A DNA stretch of 12,794 bases, taken from positions 1 through 12,794 of the forward strand of contig CALHVH010000236.1 in assembly GCA_938039225.1 (NCBI GenBank), read 5' to 3'. How positions within the stretch are numbered: position 1 is the first letter of the stretch; each line of letters opens with the position of its first letter. Source of the DNA: an uncultured Gammaproteobacteria bacterium (GTDB taxonomy: Bacteria; Pseudomonadota; Gammaproteobacteria; Steroidobacterales; JABDMI01). This document shows positions 7,465 through 12,794 of the stretch, in pieces. Position numbers and translations under genes: made by a program. Below the pieces are notes generated by a model. That model ran no database searches and had not been told where the DNA came from. It worked only from the letters and a program-made list of their open reading frames with translations.

Positions 7465-7563
7465 ATTATGTGGAAAAATATAGACTATTTAATTTGGAAT
7501 GATAATAACTGAGCTTATTTAGCCGTTCAGTTAGTATAATTTTGGGTTAATGAATTAGTTTGT

Positions 7564-7596
7564 TAAAAGCCTTTCGTACTTCTCGAAAGGCTTTTA
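7564..7596 (-). terminator. Hairpin terminator of the SDR-transporter-NTF2 operon
   Basis: TAAAAGCCTTTCG (7564-7576) pairs perfectly with CGAAAGGCTTTTA (7584-7596) around a 7-nt loop. On the minus strand it begins 15 nt after the stop of the NTF2-like gene, and its descending arm provides a short U-run. The arms are symmetrical, but no plus-strand gene ends here. Confidence 0.8.
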
Positions 7597-7610
7597 GAGA
7601 CTGTCATATC

Positions 7611-8123
7611 TCAGTCTATATCTATTGCGTTCTCAGGTAAATACGGGCTAAACAAAGCAATTTTCCATTGCCCTTCTACTTTATACAGTAGATAAATAGA
7701 TATCGTCTCATACACAATTTCGCCCTCAGCGTTAACACCGTGACCAATATTATTAGCTAAAATTTTATTCGGCGTTAACTCTCTTAATTCAACATTCTTC
7801 CATTGTAATCGTACAGCACCTTTTTTCTCTAAGCTTGTAACAAAGCCCTCAAAGCTTTTCGCAAACAACTCCATATCACTTAACACTTGAGGAGCTGAGT
7901 TTGGTGGAGATAACATTAATGAGTCATGTACTAATGCAATTAATTCTTCTCTAAATTGCTCGCTACCTTTTGGGTTACCAAAACGGCGATTATAGACCGA
8001 CAAATAATCATCGAAAAACGCTCTGGCTTGAGAAATATTAGCCACCTTACTTTCACTTCCTGCAAAGTTAGCTGTACTTAATACTAAAATAAAACTGATT
8101 AAAAATATCTTAATGTGTTGCAT
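7611..8123 (-). CDS. Secreted NTF2-like (SnoaL/DUF4440-type) protein
   Basis: A 170-residue protein with a Sec signal peptide (MQHIKIFLISFILVLSTANFAG, cleavage about residue 20-24). The rest resembles the NTF2-like cone fold: N-terminal helices (SQARAFFDDYLSVYNRR, SEQFREELIALVHDSLMLSP), then curved strands ending with the typical YLLYKVEGQWKIALFSPYLPEN. Such proteins may be small-molecule-binding accessory domains or enzymes; no catalytic Asp/His pair can be assigned with confidence. The ATG is preceded by a strong AAGGAG at seven bases. It lies 46 nt after the transporter gene and ends just before a hairpin terminator, so it is the last gene of the dehydrogenase-transporter operon. A role in binding or processing the transported compound is inference from position. 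Confidence 0.8.
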   Translation of the reverse strand: MQHIKIFLISFILVLSTANFAGSESKVANISQARAFFDDYLSVYNRRFGNPKGSEQFREELIALVHDSLMLSPPNSAPQVLSDMELFAKSFEGFVTSLEKKGAVRLQWKNVELRELTPNKILANNIGHGVNAEGEIVYETISIYLLYKVEGQWKIALFSPYLPENAIDID

Positions 8124-8169
8124 ATTCCACTCCTTAATAAATGGGATTCTGATTAAATATAAAACCTGC

Positions 8170-9495
8170 TTATGTAACTATTGTTTTGTTATTCTGAGTG
8201 AAGTCCAAGGGAACTCTTGAGCCATCACTCGCTGTTTTCTTAAATTGTTTACCTAAATAAATGCCTAAGCTAGCCCACATAGCGGCTAAACCCGAGCCTA
8301 TGAGTGACACTGCAACTAAGCCAATACCCAAACCATCTGTGAGCAAAGCAAATAAAGTACTGCTTACTGCATCCCCACCTCGATAAACAACTACGTCTAT
8401 TACTGGCTTAGCTTTAAAACGCTCTTCTGTACTCACATTCGTAAATAACATTTCTCGTGCAGGTCGTGTAACTGAATAATTTCCGACTCGGCGCACTACT
8501 TGAACCGCTAATAAAATAATGATCATCGGAGCAAAAGCGAGAGCTAAAAACCCGATAATCAGAGCCATAGGTACTAAGGCCAATGCTATACCCATACCCA
8601 TGTTATTCACGAGACGACTTGTAATGAAAAAAGCAAATACAAAAGTCAAAGAATTAACTACCCAATCAATACCTCCCAATATTTCTGCTCTATCTGCTCG
8701 GCTGTATTCAGCAAGTAAGTTTTTTTGTTCAAAGTACACAAATGAGCTGATAAATACATACAGTAAAATAAACCCAGCAATACCTAATAAATATCTATTG
8801 CGTACTACATCCCTAAAACCTGACCACCATTTGCCTCCGATATTATCCTCTGCTGTAAGGATTTCTAAATTAGCGTTGCCTAACTCAACATGTTTTAAAT
8901 GATTTAAGTAAAAAACGAATGGCACGACGAGCATCAAACCCACAGCCGCGATTAACATCAAATTTTCAAGCCCCAAATAAGCTGCAAATAATGTTGGTAT
9001 AGCAGGACCTACAATTGCACCCGCACTAGCACCAGCACCAATGAAAGCAAATAATCTTTTACTTTGCTCTTGGTTAAAGGTGTCGCTCATAAAACTCCAA
9101 AACACCGAGAGGTTTAACAAACTAAATGCGGTGACCCACAAGTAAAAGCTTTTCTCTAAAAGCGTAGGGTTTGTAAATAATGGGCTTAAACAATAAAATG
9201 CAAAAAAACTCAAAGCAAAGCCCGCATAAACCAAGGGAACAACCCATTTAAAGCGTATTTTTGTAATCAAATAACTATATAAACCTACAATGGCAATACT
9301 GAGAAAGAACTGAATATTCCATAAAATACTTACCTCAGTATCGGTCCAATCACTCGCCATGGCATCTCGCACAGGACGAAGAATGAAATACACCGCCATC
9401 AATATAAACACCATAAAAAACGATGTAATTGCAGCCTTTTGTTCATTTGGCTTCATGGTGGTGATTACCTGAATCGTTTTGCTGTAAATGTTCAT
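8170..9495 (-). CDS. MFS-type transporter related to the NTP/NDP exchange (ATP/ADP translocase) group
   Basis: A 441-residue inner-membrane protein with about 11-12 hydrophobic segments. Diagnostic stretches are YFILRPVRDAMA early, and RPAREMLFTNVSTEERFKAKPVIDVVVYRGGDA in the second half, which are typical of bacterial proteins grouped with COG3202 ATP/ADP translocases. In free-living bacteria these are not energy parasites, and their substrates are largely unknown; nucleotides or another anion are possibilities only. The start ATG overlaps the TGA of the dehydrogenase gene (ATGA, 9492-9495), so translation is probably coupled. M14 is an alternative start, but the overlap favours the first ATG. 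It sits in the middle of a three-gene operon divergent from a two-component system. Confidence 0.85.
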   Translation of the reverse strand: MNIYSKTIQVITTMKPNEQKAAITSFFMVFILMAVYFILRPVRDAMASDWTDTEVSILWNIQFFLSIAIVGLYSYLITKIRFKWVVPLVYAGFALSFFAFYCLSPLFTNPTLLEKSFYLWVTAFSLLNLSVFWSFMSDTFNQEQSKRLFAFIGAGASAGAIVGPAIPTLFAAYLGLENLMLIAAVGLMLVVPFVFYLNHLKHVELGNANLEILTAEDNIGGKWWSGFRDVVRNRYLLGIAGFILLYVFISSFVYFEQKNLLAEYSRADRAEILGGIDWVVNSLTFVFAFFITSRLVNNMGMGIALALVPMALIIGFLALAFAPMIIILLAVQVVRRVGNYSVTRPAREMLFTNVSTEERFKAKPVIDVVVYRGGDAVSSTLFALLTDGLGIGLVAVSLIGSGLAAMWASLGIYLGKQFKKTASDGSRVPLDFTQNNKTIVT

Positions 9496-10487
9496 TCGTT
9501 AAAATCTGTGAGTAAAATATCGATTAAGTCAACGATTTCATCTCGGGATTGCTCGAATACTTGGTCATCATTAAGTTCTAAGGTACGCCTTAGGGACTGT
9601 TGAATGGCGTATTTAGCTTCTTGTGCATTTGGAGTTACTAGATATCGGCGTTTAGGTTTATCTGAAGACATAAAATGTAAAGCTGCATCTGAAACTGGTT
9701 TTGGCTCCATATGGGCAGAACGATCAGTTTTAGCGAAATTAGCAAAGCCTTTTATTTCATCTTTATAAAGAGAGTCACGTTGCCCACTGTTCAATTGGTC
9801 AATCCGTTTTTGCATGTTTTTCATAATATTTGAACGAAAATTTCCTGGCTCAACAATTCCAACCTCTACATCAAATTTTTTCATTTCACCATCCAGTGCA
9901 TCGGTATAGGCTTCCATTGCGTGCTTAGTCATTCCATAAGGTCCAAATAAACGAGCTGAAAACAATCCTGCAACTGAACCTGTCGTCATAATGCGACCTT
10001 TATTTTCAATCAATAGAGGGGCAAACGCTTTAGTAACTCGATAAGGACCAAACACATTCACATCCATAATGAATTGCATATCTCTCTCACTGATTTCAAT
10101 TAATGGATCAAATAAAAACACACCTGCATTATTAATTAAGCCATACAACCCTCGACCTTCCTGTTTGATAGTGCTTACAGCCATATCAATGTCTTTTTGA
10201 ATAGTCACATCAAGACGTATACCTTGAATATTTGGGATTGCACTTAGTGCTTGAATGTCTTTAGACTTCCTTGCTCCGGCATAAACGTAAAAGCCATTTT
10301 GTGACAAAGTGATAGCCATATCCTTTCCAATGCCTGAACTGGCACCCGTAATTAGGATGGCGCGTTGCTCTTTGGTAGTACTATTGTAGGAAGTTGTTGA
10401 ATCAGTCTGTGCAATACTGGAACTGACACAAGCCAAAGAAGAAACACTCAAAAAAATGATTACAAAAAATTTACAGAATGTGTGCAT
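9492..10487 (-). CDS. Short-chain dehydrogenase/reductase with an N-terminal signal or lipobox
   Basis: A classical SDR of 331 residues. The nucleotide site is TGASSGIG (47-54), NNAG lies at 119-122, and the catalytic residues S171, Y184 and K188 (YGMTK) have canonical S-12-Y and Y-3-K spacing, so it should be an active NAD(P)-dependent oxidoreductase. The C-terminus contains RRYLVTPNAQ, as in SDRs acting on sterol-like or lipid alcohols. The start is placed at the ATG 10487, eight bases after GAGG; a TTG ten codons upstream (10517) lacks support. Unusually, about 40 residues precede the Rossmann fold, with a hydrophobic helix and SLAC (C20), followed by SIAQ. This looks like a lipoprotein or Sec signal. 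No in-frame ATG or GTG would remove it. It heads the operon and overlaps the transporter gene by 4 nt. Confidence 0.88.
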   Translation of the reverse strand: MHTFCKFFVIIFLSVSSLACVSSSIAQTDSTTSYNSTTKEQRAILITGASSGIGKDMAITLSQNGFYVYAGARKSKDIQALSAIPNIQGIRLDVTIQKDIDMAVSTIKQEGRGLYGLINNAGVFLFDPLIEISERDMQFIMDVNVFGPYRVTKAFAPLLIENKGRIMTTGSVAGLFSARLFGPYGMTKHAMEAYTDALDGEMKKFDVEVGIVEPGNFRSNIMKNMQKRIDQLNSGQRDSLYKDEIKGFANFAKTDRSAHMEPKPVSDAALHFMSSDKPKRRYLVTPNAQEAKYAIQQSLRRTLELNDDQVFEQSRDEIVDLIDILLTDFNE

Positions 10488-10543
10488 AAAAAATACCTCG
10501 GTTTGAATTACGTCCAAGGATATTCTGAGATAGCAGGATTAAG

Positions 10544-10571
10544 ATATTATCTAGACCAAACTTTGTTCCAA
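10544..10571 (-). promoter_or_regulatory. Candidate promoter of the SDR operon, overlapped by an inverted repeat
   Basis: On the minus strand, TTGGAA (10566-10571) and TAATAT (10544-10549) are separated by 16 nt. Transcription would start near 10537, about 50 nt before the ATG at 10487. The 10554-10568 inverted-repeat arm fills the spacer between -35 and -10, which would suit repression by a DNA-binding protein. Confidence 0.4.
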
Positions 10572-10610
10572 GTCGACTAAATCCAAAATGCTTGAACAAA
10601 GGGTTTGGTC
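10554..10610. repeat. Long inverted repeat in the divergent control region
   Basis: GACCAAACTTTGTTC (10554-10568) is repeated in reverse complement as GAACAAAGGGTTTGGTC (10594-10610), identical apart from a two-base GG insertion in the middle. The 25-nt spacer between the arms contains AGTCGACT. The left arm overlaps the candidate SDR operon promoter. Confidence 0.75.
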
Positions 10611-10620
10611 GACCAAATCA
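10571..10620. repeat. Direct repeat built on GTCGAC
   Basis: AGTCGACTAAATCC (10571-10584) and GGTCGACCAAATCA (10607-10620) differ at three of 14 positions and lie 36 nt apart, about three and a half helical turns. The first contains an 8-bp palindrome (AGTCGACT). The second sits on the 14-bp perfect palindrome TTTGGTCGACCAAA (10604-10617). These look like paired operator sites for a dimeric regulator; which one is not shown by the sequence. Confidence 0.6.
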
Positions 10621-10628
10621 TGCTGTTA

Positions 10629-10651
10629 GTCGATTATTTTAGGTAATCGAC
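10629..10651. repeat. Third TCGA inverted repeat
   Basis: GTCGATTA (10629-10636) and TAATCGAC (10644-10651) are perfect 8-bp inverted arms around a 7-nt spacer. The half-site resembles the GTCGAC elements just to the left, making it a likely further member of the same operator cluster, on the side nearer the kinase gene. Confidence 0.55.
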
Positions 10652-10684
10652 CGTTTTCAGATGGGCTCGAAACCCAAATTAAGC

Positions 10685-10690
10685 TATAGT
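10685..10690 (+). promoter_or_regulatory. Candidate -10 element for the kinase-regulator operon
   Basis: TATAGT matches the sigma70 -10 consensus at five of six positions and would start transcription near 10697, about 30 nt before the kinase ATG. No good -35 lies 16-18 nt upstream, which would fit a promoter that needs an activator bound to the repeats at 10554-10651. Confidence 0.3.
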
Positions 10691-10713
10691 TGTCTTTGCC
10701 AAATTTTCTATGA

Positions 10714-10727
10714 GCTTTATATAAAGC
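10714..10727. repeat. 14-bp palindrome abutting the kinase start codon
   Basis: GCTTTATATAAAGC is a perfect palindrome whose last base directly precedes the kinase ATG at 10728. It takes the place of a ribosome-binding site, and no Shine-Dalgarno is seen. In RNA it could fold only with a minimal loop, so an operator role or chance is as likely as a translational switch. Confidence 0.45.
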
Positions 10728-11810
10728 ATGCATTCCTTGAGTTCTAATAAATCCACATCTAAAGTAATTTTTCTTTTAGTATTTTGGGCAATTGTATTTT
10801 TACTAAACGTAGGTCCCGATTGGTATGGCTTCAGTTCTGCAAGGGAGTTTTTCGAAAGAATAGGTCTAGTAACCGCTCTTCAAGGCTTAGTAGCTTATAC
10901 GGCACTGTATTATTTAGTGCCAAAATTTCTCGACCAAGGTAAGTTTATTGCATTTATTTTTGGTCTTTTTGTTATTCTATTCATTGCATCCGAATTAAAT
11001 ATCTTGGTAAGCTACTTTTATTTAGAAAGCACTTATCCTGAAACCTATGGTGCTTACTATAAAAATGTAAGTGATTACACATTATTGCAACGCATGGGTT
11101 TTTCTCATGTTATCAAGTTCATATTATTTTCTAAGTTTCCACAGTTTTTCTTTCCAGCAGCAATATTAATAGCAGTTGTTTATTATCAAAAACAACAATC
11201 TTTATTAGAATTACGTGAGCAAAAACAAGCCGCTGAACTGAATGCATTGAAAAACCAACTTAACCCGCATTTTATCTTCAATACCCTAAACAACATCTAC
11301 GCCCTTGCAATTAAACGGTCTGAATTGACAGCAGAAGCTGTGGCTAAACTATCTGGCATTCTTGACTATGTTCTATATCGTTGCAATGAAAGCTTTGTTT
11401 CCTTGTCTGATGAAATCACAATGATTAATGATTACGTAGCCCTAGAAAAATTACGTTTTGGAGAAAAAATTCAATTCAATTTAAACAATGATATTAAAAA
11501 CCCTACTAAAGTTGCTCCATTGTTATTTTTAACGCTTATTGAAAATGCCTTTAAGCATGGCGTCAGTCAAGAATTGAATACCGCAAAAATTGATATACAC
11601 TTAACAGAAACAGACGATAAACTCTATTTTGAAATCATCAATAGCAAGCCTATACATATGGCTAACTCTCCAAAAAACCCTAAAAAAATAGGGCTTAATA
11701 ATTTACGTAAACAGCTTGATTTACTATATCCAAACTCGCACGAACTCAAGCTTGTTGATAATATTAATAGCTACAAAGCCATCTTAAGCTTAAAGAAAAT
11801 ATCTGCATGA
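10728..11810 (+). CDS. LytS/YehU-type sensor histidine kinase (His_kinase family)
   Basis: A 360-residue inner-membrane kinase that autophosphorylates on histidine and passes the phosphate to the adjacent LytTR regulator. Four membrane segments are seen at about residues 12-30, 46-66, 73-96 and 138-153, followed by a charged coiled-coil linker (154-176). The phosphoacceptor is H181 in QLNPHFIFNTLNNIYAL, the mark of the PF06580 family. The ATP-binding half has an N box, IENAFKHG (N273), and a glycine box, KKIGLNNLRKQL (G322). There is no PAS, GAF or large periplasmic domain, so sensing is probably done by the membrane segments. The start has no Shine-Dalgarno and abuts a palindrome. The stop overlaps the regulator start (ATGA). 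The gene is divergent from the SDR-transporter operon. Confidence 0.94.
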   Translation: MHSLSSNKSTSKVIFLLVFWAIVFLLNVGPDWYGFSSAREFFERIGLVTALQGLVAYTALYYLVPKFLDQGKFIAFIFGLFVILFIASELNILVSYFYLESTYPETYGAYYKNVSDYTLLQRMGFSHVIKFILFSKFPQFFFPAAILIAVVYYQKQQSLLELREQKQAAELNALKNQLNPHFIFNTLNNIYALAIKRSELTAEAVAKLSGILDYVLYRCNESFVSLSDEITMINDYVALEKLRFGEKIQFNLNNDIKNPTKVAPLLFLTLIENAFKHGVSQELNTAKIDIHLTETDDKLYFEIINSKPIHMANSPKNPKKIGLNNLRKQLDLLYPNSHELKLVDNINSYKAILSLKKISA

Positions 11811-12505
11811 AAAAATTATATAAATGCGTAATTGTTGATGATGAAAGCTTAGGTCGTGAGTTGATTGCAACGCATCTATCGCAACTGGATCAATTCGAAA
11901 TTGTTGCTTCTTGTTCAAGTGCAATAGAAGCCAGTTCATACCTAAATACACAAGCGATAGATTTATTGTTTTTAGATATTGAAATGCCAGTACTTAATGG
12001 CACGGATTTTTATCAAAGCTTAAACAATAAGCCAAAAGTAATCTTTACTACAGCATACCGCGATTATGCAGTTGATGGTTTTGAACTTAACGCTGTAGAT
12101 TACTTACTTAAACCCATTGTGTTTTCTCGGTTTTTTAAAGCCATAGAGAAATTCTTAGCGCTTTCTTTAACTGAGAATAAACCGCACACTATTGCAGACA
12201 AACCTACGTCAAATTATATTTTTGTCAGAGCGGATAGAAAAGATGTAAAACTTAATTATCAAGACATAATCTATGTACAAAGCTTAAAAGATTACATCAA
12301 AATATTTACTACAAATAAAAACCATATTGTAAAAGAAAGTATCTCTGCATTTTCTGAGCGTCTCAATAAGGATTTCATCCGAGTCCATCGTTCATACATA
12401 ATTAATTATCAATATGTCACAGCTATGACTACTAAAGATGTAGAGTTAGGTGATACTGAGATACCTATTGGTGATAAGTATCGTGACAATATAATAAATA
12501 ATTGA
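11807..12505 (+). CDS. LytTR-family response regulator
   Basis: A 232-residue response regulator. The receiver domain (about 1-120) has the acidic pair D11/D12, the phosphorylated aspartate D57 (FLDIEMPVLNG), T81/T82 (IFTTAY) and the lysine K102 in DYLLKPI, so all switch residues are present. The output domain (about 132-232) is LytTR: YIFVRADRKDVKL, DIIYVQSLKDYIKIF and the characteristic FIRVHRSYIIN. LytTR domains bind promoter DNA through beta strands, usually at paired direct repeats. Overlap with the kinase stop by 4 nt implies coupled synthesis of a cognate pair. Targets are unknown; the repeat-rich region upstream of the kinase is the natural first candidate, which would include autoregulation and the divergent SDR operon. 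It is followed by a weak hairpin. Confidence 0.95.
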   Translation: MKKLYKCVIVDDESLGRELIATHLSQLDQFEIVASCSSAIEASSYLNTQAIDLLFLDIEMPVLNGTDFYQSLNNKPKVIFTTAYRDYAVDGFELNAVDYLLKPIVFSRFFKAIEKFLALSLTENKPHTIADKPTSNYIFVRADRKDVKLNYQDIIYVQSLKDYIKIFTTNKNHIVKESISAFSERLNKDFIRVHRSYIINYQYVTAMTTKDVELGDTEIPIGDKYRDNIINN

Positions 12506-12520
12506 GCTAAAATTACTTAC

Positions 12521-12535
12521 AAGGCGAACTGCCTT
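12521..12535 (+). terminator. Weak hairpin after the LytTR regulator gene
   Basis: AAGGC (12521-12525) and GCCTT (12531-12535) form a 5-bp stem with a 5-nt loop, 15 nt after the regulator stop, followed by ATTCTT rather than a proper U-run. It may be a weak terminator between the convergent genes. Confidence 0.3.
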
Positions 12536-12566
12536 ATTCTTAAAGCCTTTCGAGTAATCGAATTTA

Positions 12567-12794
12567 TTATTCGCAATCACCAATACGAGTAGTCTGAGTC
12601 ACAACGCTTGATGTAGAGCTACCGCCAGGACCATTTATAACGGCCTCGGCATTAACCGTATAAGCAGTACGCGAATAAGTGACTTTGATTTTTCCTTCAA
12701 TTCTTACTTGGTCTTCTGGGATAAGACAAATTGCATTCATTGAGGCTTCACCTGGAGTATGCATAAAATCAGTCATCTCGCAATTCCCTTCTAA
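12567..12794 (-). CDS. DUF3617-like secreted protein, C-terminal part, 5' end beyond the window
   Basis: The frame is open from the stop at 12567 to the right edge (75 residues), so the internal ATG at 12776 need not be the start. The fragment has the look of the DUF3617 C-terminus: a C-x-x-TDF segment (here NCEMTDF), a later Cys (AICL), a lysine- and strand-rich stretch with VTYSRTAYTV, a glycine-rich turn NGPGGSS, and a terminal RIGDCE. Three cysteines in this part fit the disulfide-bonded, periplasmic character of the family, whose function is unknown. A complete protein would be about 150-170 residues with an N-terminal signal peptide outside the window. A short independent protein starting at 12776 is possible but less likely. 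Confidence 0.7.
   Translation of the reverse strand, partial: LEGNCEMTDFMHTPGEASMNAICLIPEDQVRIEGKIKVTYSRTAYTVNAEAVINGPGGSSTSSVVTQTTRIGDCE

Noticed and set aside
10488..10517. TTG start giving the dehydrogenase ten more residues
   Set aside because: The upstream codon is TTG with no ribosome site, while the ATG at 10487 has GAGG at good spacing and starts exactly before a signal-like helix.
10554..10651. CRISPR array or mobile-element ends
   Set aside because: The repeats are few, of differing sequence and spacing, and there is no transposase, cas gene or target-site duplication nearby.
12567..12776. A complete 69-residue protein starting at 12776
   Set aside because: The frame stays open to the window edge, and the sequence matches the tail of a DUF3617-like protein, including a cysteine just upstream of that ATG. 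An AAGGG upstream leaves some doubt.

Overview
The window reads as an AT-rich gammaproteobacterial chromosome segment. Taxonomic markers are few: a GreB with the long N-terminus typical of gammaproteobacterial homologues, an E. coli-like MsrA, a DUF3617-type protein and a LytS/LytTR-type two-component pair. Many products carry signal peptides or lipoboxes, and ordinary AAGGAG or GAGG ribosome sites are common. A marine Alteromonadales or Kangiellaceae-like host would fit, but that is inference. I see no insertion sequence, phage gene, CRISPR array, tRNA or rRNA. Coding density is high and no gene-free stretch exceeds 300 bases.

Left part (1-2088). A membrane-anchored protein of unknown family runs off the left edge on the minus strand and diverges from greB. 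A small secreted protein of unknown function (minus) faces greB and diverges from the next gene.

Middle (2089-7601). A large lipoprotein amidohydrolase on the plus strand converges, across a bidirectional hairpin terminator, on a run of four minus-strand genes. In transcription order these are a PlsC-like acyltransferase, a PiT phosphate permease, an exported SAM-dependent methyltransferase and msrA. Only the last two are tightly spaced (8 nt). The acyltransferase has a good sigma70-like promoter, and the permease has an inverted repeat in its leader.

Right part (7602-12505). Three minus-strand genes look like one operon: an exported or lipid-anchored short-chain dehydrogenase, a 12-helix-type transporter related to the ATP/ADP-translocase group (start and stop overlap as ATGA), and a secreted NTF2-like protein. 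The operon ends in a strong hairpin. Divergent to it is a LytS/YehU-type histidine kinase with its LytTR response regulator, also overlapping as ATGA. The 240-nt region between them is packed with palindromes and inverted repeats around TCGA cores, one arm lying inside the putative operon promoter. The simplest reading is a locally regulated module in which the two-component pair, or another regulator, controls the dehydrogenase-transporter-NTF2 operon. The signal and the substrate are not visible.

Right edge (12567-12794). The C-terminal part of a DUF3617-like secreted protein, cut by the window end.

Nothing here is an obvious new defence or mobile system. The strongest leads are the repeat-rich divergent control region with its exported-SDR/transporter operon, the signal-peptide-bearing methyltransferase, and the two-domain lipoprotein amidohydrolase.
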